This document shows positions 1 to 7,296 of a DNA stretch of 64,000 nucleotides, one piece after another. This stretch comes from Gemmatimonadota bacterium. Its GTDB lineage: Bacteria > Gemmatimonadota > Gemmatimonadetes > Longimicrobiales > Gaopeijiaceae. Position numbers and translations under genes: made by a program. The stretch is taken from positions 22,382 to 86,381 of the forward strand of contig JAJDNC010000010.1 of the NCBI GenBank assembly GCA_022340865.1. The letters run 5' to 3'. Every line of letters starts with the position of its first letter. Positions within the stretch are counted from its first letter, which is position 1. The notes under the pieces were generated by a model, which saw only the letters and a list, made by a program, of their open reading frames with translations, ran no database searches and was not told the origin of the DNA.

Positions 1-1289
1 TCAGCGATGTCTTCCTGGGCTTCCGGCAGAGCCCCCACAGCGTCATCGCCGTGCGCCAGCCCTCCGCCCAGGGGTGGTGGATCCTGCGCGCCACCCTGGA
101 CAACAGGAGCCTGTACGCGCTGGTGCGCTCGCTGTCGGTGGGCAGGCTCGGCGACGTCTTCATCGTGAACCGGGAGGGCGTGTACCAGACTCCGCCGAGG
201 TCGGGGGAGGTGCTCACCCAGTCCACCGTGTCCCCGGCGGCGAGCCAGGAGGTGCGGGAGGAGCGGCTTACGACGCGGGAAGGGGCGGTGCGCAGGGTCT
301 CGACGTGGCTCGCCGACGGCCGCTGGCTCCTGGTGGTGCAGCAGCCGGAGTCGGAGATCCTCACGCCGGTGACACGCGCGGTGGGCAACGGGGCCCTCAT
401 CGCGCTGTTGGCCCTCCTCCTGGTCTTCGTGGCCACCCTGTACGTCACGTCTCGGCTCATCCACCAGATCGAAGTCGCCGACCGGCAGCGCGATCTCATG
501 TATGGCGACGTCATCCGCTCGGCGAGGCTGGCGTCTCTGGGAGAGATGGCCTCGGGTCTCGCCCACGAGATCAACAACCCACTGGCCATCATGAGCGCCG
601 AGCACACCAATGTCGACGACCAGTTGGCGGACGCGCTCCTCACCGATCCGGTCCGGACCATGCTGAACCAGTCGTTGACGCGGTTGCGGAGGCAAGTGGA
701 GCGGTGCCGCGACATCACCTCGAAGATGCTGCAGTTCGGACGCGGCGCGGAGACGAGCCTCGGCGCGACGGACGTGGCTCCGGTGCTGCGGGAGGTCGTG
801 GGGCTCCTGCGCCGGAGGGCGGACGAGAAGGAAGTCGCCCTCCGGACGGAAGGGGCGCAGGCCGTGCCGCCGGCGCGCCTCGACGCGAACGAGCTGGAGC
901 AGGTGTTGCTGAACCTGGTGAACAACGCCCTGGACGCCACGCGTCCCGGCGGAGTCGTCCGCATTTCGGCGACCGCCGCCGCCGACGAGGTGTTGATCCG
1001 GGTCACGGACAACGGGTGCGGCATCCCTCCGGAGGACCTGGACCGGATCTTCCAGCCTTTCTTCACCACCAAGCCGCCGGGGGAGGGGACCGGGCTGGGC
1101 CTGGCGGTGGCCTATGGTCTGGTGAACGGGTGGGGCGGGCGCCTCGAGGTGGAGAGCGAGGTGGACGGGGGGACCACCGTCTCGATCCTCGTGCCCGTCG
1201 CTGCCGAGGTCCCCGCGATGGAGAGCGACGGGGCCGCTCCGGAGCGGCCGGTGGACGACCATGCCGGGCTGAAGGAGGTGCTCAAGTGA
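1..1289 (+). CDS. Sensor histidine kinase with extracytoplasmic Cache-like domain (5' end cut)
   Basis: The reading frame is open to the left edge (first full codon at base 3), so the start lies outside. The visible N-terminal part (to about base 370) looks like the distal half of a periplasmic Cache sensor (GDVFIVNREG, then VYQTPP). One membrane helix follows at about bases 385-460 (ALIALLALLLVFVATLYV). The H-box is GLAHEINNPLA with the phospho-accepting His at about base 562. The ATPase domain has an N-box (LLNLVNNALDA), DNGCGIP and GTGLGLAVAYG. It is a membrane kinase that should phosphorylate the receiver protein encoded next, whose GTG start overlaps its stop by four bases (GTGA at 1286-1289). 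The ligand cannot be told from the sequence. Confidence 0.9.
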   Translation, partial: SDVFLGFRQSPHSVIAVRQPSAQGWWILRATLDNRSLYALVRSLSVGRLGDVFIVNREGVYQTPPRSGEVLTQSTVSPAASQEVREERLTTREGAVRRVSTWLADGRWLLVVQQPESEILTPVTRAVGNGALIALLALLLVFVATLYVTSRLIHQIEVADRQRDLMYGDVIRSARLASLGEMASGLAHEINNPLAIMSAEHTNVDDQLADALLTDPVRTMLNQSLTRLRRQVERCRDITSKMLQFGRGAETSLGATDVAPVLREVVGLLRRRADEKEVALRTEGAQAVPPARLDANELEQVLLNLVNNALDATRPGGVVRISATAAADEVLIRVTDNGCGIPPEDLDRIFQPFFTTKPPGEGTGLGLAVAYGLVNGWGGRLEVESEVDGGTTVSILVPVAAEVPAMESDGAAPERPVDDHAGLKEVLK

Positions 1290-2137
1290 GCGACGGCAGG
1301 CAGGAGACGGTGAGGCTCCTCCTGGTGGACGACGAGAGGGACTTCCTGGAGGCCGTGTCCCCCGGCCTGGAGCGGAGGGGGTTCGAGGTGACCCGAGCCG
1401 AGACCGGCGTCCGCGCGCTGGAGCTGCTCGAGCGCGGAGCTTTCGACGTGGTGGTCCTCGACGTGAAGATGCCCGGCCTGGACGGTCTCAGCGTGTTCCG
1501 GCGGATGCAGGAGCTGGCACCCGCGCTCCCCGTGATTCTGCTCACCGGGCACGGCAGCTTGTGCCAGGCGTTCGAGACCTCCCGGGAGGGGGTCTTCGAC
1601 TACCTCATGAAGCCGTGCGACGTGGACGCGCTGGCCGAGGTGGCGCACAGGGCCGCGGAGAAGGGGGTGGAGGCCCGTGAGGAGGAGCCGGCGCACGCCG
1701 ACGCCGACGGGCGCATCGAGTTGCTCATGGTGGACGACGACGTGGACTTCTGCGACGCGCTGACATCCGCCCTCGTCCGCCGGGGCATGAGCGTGACGGT
1801 GGCCCACAGCGGCGACGAGGCCCTGGCGCTGTCGAAGGTCAGGCGGTTCCACGTGGCCCTGGTGGACGTCCTCATGCCCGGGATGCACGGGCTCACGCTC
1901 ATGGAACGCCTCAAGGTGGAGGATCCGCTCCTCGAAGTCTTGATCCTCACGGGAAACCCGACGGTGGCGGATGCGCGCACGGCGCTCAGGTCGGGTGCCT
2001 TCGACTACCTCGTGAAGCCGCAGCCCGTGGAAGATCTCGCGGACAGCCTCGTCAGAGCGTGGAGGAGGCGCAGGGCGTTGGAGGAGGAGAGTGCCCGCCA
2101 GATGGCCGAGCGGGTGTACGCGGGGAGGCCGCGTTAG
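1286..2137 (+). CDS. Double-receiver response regulator without output domain
   Basis: 283 aa from a GTG that overlaps the kinase stop. Two complete CheY-like receivers lie in tandem. The first (about residues 8-125) has LLVDDE, the phospho-Asp in VVVLDVKMPGLDG and the conserved Lys in DYLMKP. The second (about 147-262) has LLMVDDD, VALVDVLMPGMHG and DYLVKP. No DNA-binding, enzymatic or HPt domain follows; the tail is basic (RAWRRRRALEEES). It may act through protein contacts or as a phosphate sink or relay between the kinase upstream and other regulators nearby; this role is inference. The frame stays open far upstream of 1286, but the overlapping GTG directly before the receiver fold is the natural start. 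Confidence 0.88.
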   Translation: MSDGRQETVRLLLVDDERDFLEAVSPGLERRGFEVTRAETGVRALELLERGAFDVVVLDVKMPGLDGLSVFRRMQELAPALPVILLTGHGSLCQAFETSREGVFDYLMKPCDVDALAEVAHRAAEKGVEAREEEPAHADADGRIELLMVDDDVDFCDALTSALVRRGMSVTVAHSGDEALALSKVRRFHVALVDVLMPGMHGLTLMERLKVEDPLLEVLILTGNPTVADARTALRSGAFDYLVKPQPVEDLADSLVRAWRRRRALEEESARQMAERVYAGRPR

Positions 2138-2209
2138 CAGGTCGCCGGAGAAGGGGGAGCGAACCGCGTCGCCGCTGGATCGGTCCGACATCCCGGTCGA
2201 GCGCCTTCG

Positions 2210-4363
2210 TCAGGCTCCGGCCAGCCCTCCTTCCACATCTCCCTCTCCCTCGGGCGTCGGCTTCGCCACCGTCGGCTCCGGCGCGTCCGGGACCGCTTCG
2301 ATCTCGCCCTTGGCGAGGAGCTCCTCGTACTCGAGCTCGTGCTCGTGCTTGAGCCGCTCCACGCTCATCTTCCCGGTGAAGATGGAGGTGTCGAGGGGGA
2401 ACACCTCGGGCTTGAGGATGACGCCGTAGGAGTGCCAGAGGACCACCACCGAGACCGCGAAGGTCGCCTCGAACCCGTGGATCACGCGGGCACCGGCCAC
2501 CACCACGCCGGGGAGCAGATGCGACGCGAGCGCCGGGAAGAGCAGCAGGAGCCCGGTGACGCTCATCACCACCCCGCCCAGGAAGAGACCCCAGTACTCG
2601 AACTTCTCGGCGAAGTCGAACTTTCCGACCTTCGGCCGCGGCTCGCCGAACAGGTAGTGGCGGAAGTTCTGCACCACGTCCAGGAAGTCCTGCCTGGTGG
2701 GCACCATCACCGGCAGCCGGTGACGCCTCACCGAGCGGACCACGATGCGCAGGACGTGGGTGAGCATGAGGGCCACGAAGGTGAAGCCGATGGTACGGTG
2801 GATGATCCGGGTCGTGTGGATGCCACCGAGGAAGTCGATGAGGGCACGGGCGATGCCCAGATCCGGCTTGGTCTGGGGGAGGCCGGTCACCACCAGCAGG
2901 ATGAAGGTGAGGGCCGAGCCCGCGTGCTCCACCCGCTCGAGGAGCGGGAAGCGCTTCACGGTCTTCGGCTTCGGTGCCTTCTCCCGCTTCTCCCGCTTGA
3001 GCCACGCCACCAGCTGCTTGACCCACGGGGTCTTCATGACCCGGGCTCCTTCACGGCGCTGGTCCACCAGGTGGAAGACGATGTTCAGGAGGAGCCCGGT
3101 GAGCATGAAGGGGATGAGGATGAAGTAGCTGATCCGGATCAGCCAGATGAAGGGCTGGTTGTCCGGGCTCAGCGGCTTGTGCCCGAGCCAGGCTCCGGCC
3201 AAGCGGGCGTCGCCCTCCTGGTGGCACCGCAGGCACACGCTGGCCACGGACTTCTGATCGAGCATGCCGGCCTCGTGTGGGCCGTGGCAGTCCGTGCATC
3301 CCATCACGGCGGGGTACTTGTCGCTGGCGGGCTGGCCTGCCAGGAACCGCATGGTGGCGCCGTGGAAGTCGTCGGTGTAGGACTGCCCCAGGCTCGCGAT
3401 GCCTCCCTCCTTGTGGCACTGCATGCACCGCTCGGTCGCGGCCACCTTCAGGGGCGGCGGCGGCGATGCCGGGTCGGGATGCTGCGTGTGGCACTTCAGG
3501 CAGTTGGACACGTCGCTGTCGGGATCGTCGCTGTCCACGTCGGGGTGCTTGCTCGCCTTGAACGCTGCCATGGCATCGGGGTGGCACGCCGCGCACCTCT
3601 TGGACATCATCGGACCCGCTTGGGAGAGCGGGACGTCCATGCCGAAGTCGTGGCACGCCAGGCATGTCAGGGTGTCACCATTGGCGTCCACGTGGGTCGG
3701 GTGGACGTTGGTGTGGCACGTCTCGCACACCTCCGGCGTCCGTGGATCCGCCGCGGCCATCCCCGGCTGATCGTTCTCGTTGTGGCAGCGCGTGCACTCC
3801 ATGCGCTCGCCCGTCGCCTCGTGCGTGGGATGGGCTCCGCTGTGGCACCTGGAGCAGCCGCTCACCACCGAACGGTCCGTGGGGCTGAACGGGTGACCGG
3901 TATGCGCCTTATGGCAATCGGTGCACACCGGTCCGTCGGGACCGGCGTCCGCGTGCAGCGGGTGCACCATGGTATGGCACTTCTCGCACCGCTTGGAGAT
4001 CTCCGGTCCGGCCTCCGCGATGACGGTGTCGCCGTGGATGGAGTGGCAGTCGGTGCACGTCGGCGCCCCCTCGGTGACGCCCACATGGGTCGCCGGCAGA
4101 TCCGAGTGGCAGGTCGCGCACGCCTGCAGGCGTCGCTGAGCCGCCACCTTCGGGTCGTTGGTGAAGCCGATGTGGTGGCAGGTCAGGCAGGAGACGCCGT
4201 TACCGTGATCGAGGGCCTTGAGCTTCCCCAGGTCCACGTCGGTGTGGCACTGCACGCACATCGACGGGATGCGGCCGAGCTTCTGCGATTGTCCTTGAGC
4301 CGATATCGCGCTGGGCCGCACTACTCCCAGCAGGGCGAGGAGGACCAGGACGCGCGTAGCCAT
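2210..4363 (-). CDS. CbcL-like fusion: 15-heme cytochrome c domain plus cytochrome b561/FdnI-type membrane domain
   Basis: 717 aa from the ATG at 4363. Residues 1-22 form a signal peptide (LVLLALLGVV, SAISAQ). Between residues 36 and 381 there are 15 CXXCH motifs (first CVQCH, last CLRCH), so up to 15 covalent hemes in the periplasm. After an anchor helix (about 405-432) comes a four-helix cytochrome b domain of the formate dehydrogenase gamma/HydC type (about 470-655), with candidate heme-b ligands in VEHAG, IIHRT, LTHVLR, VIHG and LWHSYG. The same architecture, with nine c-hemes, is known from Geobacter CbcL, an inner-membrane quinol oxidase for extracellular electron transfer. Likely reaction: quinol oxidation in the membrane and electron release through the heme wire. 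It is the last gene of the operon starting at 5496. Confidence 0.9.
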   Translation of the reverse strand: MATRVLVLLALLGVVRPSAISAQGQSQKLGRIPSMCVQCHTDVDLGKLKALDHGNGVSCLTCHHIGFTNDPKVAAQRRLQACATCHSDLPATHVGVTEGAPTCTDCHSIHGDTVIAEAGPEISKRCEKCHTMVHPLHADAGPDGPVCTDCHKAHTGHPFSPTDRSVVSGCSRCHSGAHPTHEATGERMECTRCHNENDQPGMAAADPRTPEVCETCHTNVHPTHVDANGDTLTCLACHDFGMDVPLSQAGPMMSKRCAACHPDAMAAFKASKHPDVDSDDPDSDVSNCLKCHTQHPDPASPPPPLKVAATERCMQCHKEGGIASLGQSYTDDFHGATMRFLAGQPASDKYPAVMGCTDCHGPHEAGMLDQKSVASVCLRCHQEGDARLAGAWLGHKPLSPDNQPFIWLIRISYFILIPFMLTGLLLNIVFHLVDQRREGARVMKTPWVKQLVAWLKREKREKAPKPKTVKRFPLLERVEHAGSALTFILLVVTGLPQTKPDLGIARALIDFLGGIHTTRIIHRTIGFTFVALMLTHVLRIVVRSVRRHRLPVMVPTRQDFLDVVQNFRHYLFGEPRPKVGKFDFAEKFEYWGLFLGGVVMSVTGLLLLFPALASHLLPGVVVAGARVIHGFEATFAVSVVVLWHSYGVILKPEVFPLDTSIFTGKMSVERLKHEHELEYEELLAKGEIEAVPDAPEPTVAKPTPEGEGDVEGGLAGA

Positions 4364-4388
4364 GACACATATCCGATCTCCGGCGGCC

Positions 4389-5048
4389 TCAGGCCTCAGC
4401 CGGCTTGAAGGCATTCCACACCGACTCCCCCAGCATCCAGAACAGCGCACCGAAACCGATCACCGGCAGGAACATCACGAAGGCGAGTCCGATCAGTGGG
4501 GCGGCGACGAGGCCCACCAGAATCTCGAGCGCCTTCCTCAGCCGGCTCTTGTGGACCACCTCGGGCTGCGGCGCGGCCTGCGGTGTGTCCTCGATGGCGG
4601 CAACCGCCGGCGCTTCCGTCACGACCGTCGCTACTTCGGGTGCGGCGGCGACGGGCGCGGCCTTCGGCGTCGGATCCAGCTTGAGATGCATCGCGGCGGT
4701 AACCACGGCAGCGAGCGTCTCGGGGCTGATGGGCTTGTTCAGGTACTCGAACGCTCCGAGCTCCCGCACCCGCCGCTCCACCACCTCGTTGCCGTAGCCG
4801 GTCAGCAGGATGAAACGGGTCTCGGGGTGACGGTCGTGGAGCCACTCCAGAAGCTGGATGCCGTCGAGACCCGGCATCTTGAGGTCGGAGACGACCACGT
4901 CCACTGGAGTCCTGTTGAGCTCATCGATGGCCTTGCTGCCGTCCTCCGCCGTGGTAACGTCGAAGCCGTGCTCGGAGAGGAGTCGGTCCCAGCTCATCCG
5001 GACTCCCTCTTCGTCGTCAACGAACAACACCTTGTTGTACGGGCTCAT
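4389..5048 (-). CDS. Receiver-domain protein with C-terminal membrane anchor
   Basis: 219 aa; the ATG at 5048 has a strong AGGAGGTG ribosome site. Residues 1-122 are a full receiver: acidic pair in LFVDDEE, phospho-Asp in VVVSDLKMPGLDG, Thr in ILLTGYG and Lys in EYLNKP. An Ala/Pro/Val-rich linker (about 125-165) leads to a hydrophobic C-terminus (about 172-210, ILVGLVAAPLIGLAFVMFL and following) able to span the membrane once or twice. Membrane-tethered receivers without an output domain are uncommon. It lies 25 bases before the 15-heme cytochrome gene in the same operon, so it may modulate that complex or sequester phosphoryl groups at the membrane (inference). Confidence 0.87.
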   Translation of the reverse strand: MSPYNKVLFVDDEEGVRMSWDRLLSEHGFDVTTAEDGSKAIDELNRTPVDVVVSDLKMPGLDGIQLLEWLHDRHPETRFILLTGYGNEVVERRVRELGAFEYLNKPISPETLAAVVTAAMHLKLDPTPKAAPVAAAPEVATVVTEAPAVAAIEDTPQAAPQPEVVHKSRLRKALEILVGLVAAPLIGLAFVMFLPVIGFGALFWMLGESVWNAFKPAEA

Positions 5049-5094
5049 ATCACACCTCCTCGGGCATTCACCCGCGGGTTCTCACCTATCGAGG

Positions 5095-5496
5095 TCACGA
5101 GGCGATCCATTGGGTTCGCTCCGTCAGCCGATCCACCGTCGAGGCCAGCCGATCTCCCGTATCCGGAGATCCGTTCCAGAGCAGGTCCACACCGCAGGAA
5201 GTGAGGTACTCGGCGATGAGCAGGGGCAGCTGGTCGTCGAGGACCGCCACCTTCTGCATGCACGGATACTCGACGCTCATGCGTCCCAGCACCGCCAGGA
5301 GCACCCCCTTCGGGTGCGAACAGAAGTTGACGACCAGGACCGCGACGGAAGAGAGCGGGCGCTCCCGAACCAGCTCGGCGACGCTGGCATAGCACGCCGC
5401 CTTGTCCGATCCGTGGCACATCTTCGCGGCCAGGGAATCCGCCGCCTCTTTGGGGTCGGAGACCACGACCGTCGCTCCTTCGTGCCGTGTCCTCAC
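5095..5496 (-). CDS. Small degenerate receiver-like protein
   Basis: 133 aa from GTG at 5496, chosen because AGGAGGT sits six bases upstream; an in-frame start at 5574 is possible but has no such site. I recognise no named family. The strand pattern resembles a receiver fold: ATVVVSD, then AVLVVNF where a phospho-Asp would be (Asn57 instead), then KVAVLDD and a C-terminal GVDLLW. Four Cys residues (C27, C35, C59, C79) could bind a metal or form disulfides. It is the first gene of the operon read from the -24/-12-like promoter at 5581-5596, followed after 46 bases by the membrane-anchored receiver. A pseudo-receiver adaptor is my guess. Confidence 0.7.
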   Translation of the reverse strand: MRTRHEGATVVVSDPKEAADSLAAKMCHGSDKAACYASVAELVRERPLSSVAVLVVNFCSHPKGVLLAVLGRMSVEYPCMQKVAVLDDQLPLLIAEYLTSCGVDLLWNGSPDTGDRLASTVDRLTERTQWIAS

Positions 5497-5580
5497 CGTC
5501 GTACCTCCTGCGGCCTCCGGGGCCGCCGCTCGGGTGCGCTGGCCTCGCCAGCGTCCGACTCTGGTAGAAGGCAAGGGGCG

Positions 5581-5596
5581 TGCCGTATTTGTGCCA
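5581..5596 (-). promoter_or_regulatory. Candidate sigma54 (-24/-12) promoter of the 15-heme cytochrome operon
   Basis: Read on the minus strand the sequence is TGGCACAAATACGGCA. It has the TGGCAC block of the -24 element, and the GG and GC dinucleotides are exactly ten bases apart as in the sigma54 consensus; the -12 element is weak (CGGC instead of TTGC). Transcription would start near 5570, about 75 bases before the GTG at 5496. The neighbouring activator has a GAFTGA loop, which is specific for sigma54. Confidence 0.5.
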
Positions 5597-5683
5597 AAAG
5601 GTGCAATTCGTATAATCTATTGTACGACAACGAGTTACCGCGTACTATCACACTCGTGGTCATGGCACGCGGAGGGCCCGACT

Positions 5684-5700
5684 GTATAACGACCGCATAC
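5684..5700. promoter_or_regulatory. Candidate activator (enhancer) site 1
   Basis: GTATAACGACCGCATAC has GTAT/ATAC ends and shares its right half CGCATAC with site 2. It lies about 115-130 bases upstream of the predicted start of the cytochrome operon, a usual distance for NtrC-family enhancer sites. Confidence 0.4.
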
Positions 5701-5799
5701 ACCCGGGATACTCCGGAGCGGCGTGGCCCGCGGTGATGAGGGCCCCGATGCCGCGCCCGGCAAGGGGATCGGGCTGTTGGAGGGTGAAACGAGGGGGGT

Positions 5800-5816
5800 G
5801 TATGCGTCACGCATAC
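5800..5816. promoter_or_regulatory. Candidate activator (enhancer) site 2, perfect inverted repeat
   Basis: GTATGCGTCACGCATAC has two perfect 7-base arms around TCA. It ends 13 bases from the stop codon of the NtrC-type gene and lies about 230-245 bases upstream of the predicted cytochrome promoter start. On the plus strand it is followed by GTTTTT, so it could instead be a plus-strand terminator hairpin. Confidence 0.4.
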
Positions 5817-5829
5817 GTTTTTGGGAGGC

Positions 5830-7296
5830 TCAGGACCCCGCGCCGTCGCCCCCGCCGTCCTCGTCGTCCCCTTCGCCACGGCCGGGGGTGGTGATGCCGT
5901 GCTTGCGCATGAGCGCGTGGAGGTTCGGGCGGGCCATGCCCACGTCGCGGGCCGCCTGTGAGACGTTCCATCCCGAGCGGCGCAGGGCCTTGAGCACGAA
6001 GAGCCGCTCGATGCGATCCACGGATTCGGCCCGCAGCTCCTGTTTCCGCTGGGCAAGCGTGGCGGCGTCGTCGGGGACGTCGCTCCACTCCGCCGACGGG
6101 CTCTCGGGCCCGGCGGGGATGGCGCCCAGGTCGATGTTCGGACCGTCGGCGAGGAGCACCGCACGCTCCATGGCGTGCTCGAGCTCGCGCACGTTGCCGG
6201 GCCAATCGTGGGCCTCGAGGACGGACATGGCACGGGGCGTGATGGTGTCGATCCGCTTTCCGAACTCCTCCGCGTAGCGCTGCACGAAATGGTGGGCGAG
6301 GAGCGGGATCTCCTCCGGTCGCTCCCGCAGCGGGGGCAGCCGGATCGTGAAGACGCTCAGGCGATAGAAGAGGTCCTCGCGGAACGTTCCCTCGTCCACC
6401 AGCTCCTGGAGGTTCCGGTTGGTGGCGGCGACGAGGCGCACGTCCACGGGAACGGCCTTGTCGGAGCCCACCGGACGTACCTCCCGCTCCTGGATCAGGC
6501 GTAGAAGGCTCCCCTGCACCTGGGGCGAGATCGTGCTGATCTCGTCCAGGAAGAGCGTTCCCCCCCGGGCGGTCTCCGCCAGGCCCTTGCGGTCCTTCAC
6601 CGCGCCGGTGAAGGCGCCGCGCACGTGGCCGAAGAGCTCGGACTCGAGGAGCGACTCGGAAAGCGACGCGCAGTCGGCCACCACGAAGGGCCCGTCCTTG
6701 CGAGCGCTGTTGTAGTGGATGGCGCGAGCGATGACGTCCTTGCCGGTCCCGGTCTCGCCCGTGATGAGCACCGTGCTGTTCGTGGGCGCCACCCGCCCCA
6801 CGAGCTGCATGACCTTGCGCATGGGGGCGGAGGAGCAGATCACGTTGCCGATGCTGTGCCGCGTCTCCAGCTCGGAGCGCAGGCGGCGGGTGAGATCGAC
6901 GAGCTGCTTGCGCTCGAGCGCGCGCGCGGTGGCCACCAGGAGCTGGGGTGGGCTCACCGGCTTCTCGAGGTAGTCGAAGGCGCCGAGCTTGATGGCCTCC
7001 ACCGCGGTCTCGATGGTGGCGTACCCCGTGACGATGAGGACCTCCGTCTCCGGCGAGACGTCCCGTGCCGCCCTGAGCAGCTCGATGCCGTCCATCTCGG
7101 GCATCTTGATGTCGAGGAGGAGGAGGTCGAAGGCCTCCTTGCGCAGGAGGTCGAGCGCCGCGTGCGGGGAGGTGGACGTGGAGACCTCGTACCCTTCGTC
7201 GGTGAGCACTCTCCGGATGCTCTCGCAGACGACCTCCTCGTCGTCCACGGCCAGCACGCGTGGTGGCTCGAGCCAGGTCCGGTCGTCGTCGCTCAT
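5830..7296 (-). CDS. NtrC-family sigma54-dependent response regulator
   Basis: 488 aa from the ATG at 7296, which overlaps the sensor-kinase stop (ATGA). Receiver at 12-128 with D18/D19, phospho-acceptor D62 (LLLLDIKMP) and K112. The AAA+ domain has Walker A GETGTGK (180-186), the sigma54 contact loop GAFTGA (227-232), Walker B GGTLFLDE and the arginine-finger region FREDLFYRL. A Fis-type helix-turn-helix (about 443-476, NVSQAARDVGMARPNLHALM) and an acidic Gly/Asp tail follow. It should activate -24/-12 promoters after phosphorylation by the heme-containing kinase encoded just before it. Its nearest target candidate is the cytochrome operon across the 333-base spacer. Confidence 0.95.
   Translation of the reverse strand: MSDDDRTWLEPPRVLAVDDEEVVCESIRRVLTDEGYEVSTSTSPHAALDLLRKEAFDLLLLDIKMPEMDGIELLRAARDVSPETEVLIVTGYATIETAVEAIKLGAFDYLEKPVSPPQLLVATARALERKQLVDLTRRLRSELETRHSIGNVICSSAPMRKVMQLVGRVAPTNSTVLITGETGTGKDVIARAIHYNSARKDGPFVVADCASLSESLLESELFGHVRGAFTGAVKDRKGLAETARGGTLFLDEISTISPQVQGSLLRLIQEREVRPVGSDKAVPVDVRLVAATNRNLQELVDEGTFREDLFYRLSVFTIRLPPLRERPEEIPLLAHHFVQRYAEEFGKRIDTITPRAMSVLEAHDWPGNVRELEHAMERAVLLADGPNIDLGAIPAGPESPSAEWSDVPDDAATLAQRKQELRAESVDRIERLFVLKALRRSGWNVSQAARDVGMARPNLHALMRKHGITTPGRGEGDDEDGGGDGAGS

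Larger units (their letters stand above)
5663..5822 (+). ncRNA. Speculative small RNA: -24/-12-like promoter to hairpin plus T-run
   Basis: On the plus strand TGGCACGCGGAGGGC (5663-5677) has a perfect -24 block and correct GG-to-GC spacing, but a poor -12 element. About 130 bases further on, the 7-base-arm hairpin at 5800-5816 is followed by TTTTT (5818-5822). Together they would give a transcript of about 133 bases (roughly 5689-5822) with no convincing reading frame. Both signals have other explanations (chance; an enhancer site), so confidence is low. Confidence 0.18.
5497..5829. promoter_or_regulatory. 333-base regulatory spacer between the cytochrome operon and the NtrC-type gene
   Basis: This stretch is clearly less GC-rich than its surroundings around 5585-5700. 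It contains the -24/-12-like promoter for the cytochrome operon (5581-5596), two related 17-base inverted repeats (5684-5700 and 5800-5816), a second oppositely directed -24/-12-like sequence (5663-5677) and a run of five T after the second repeat. No protein gene fits here. Confidence 0.6.

Noticed and set aside
2339..4408. 689-codon plus-strand frame opposite the 15-heme cytochrome gene
   Set aside because: His/Glu/Val-rich shadow of the heme motifs; no family signature, start context or promoter.
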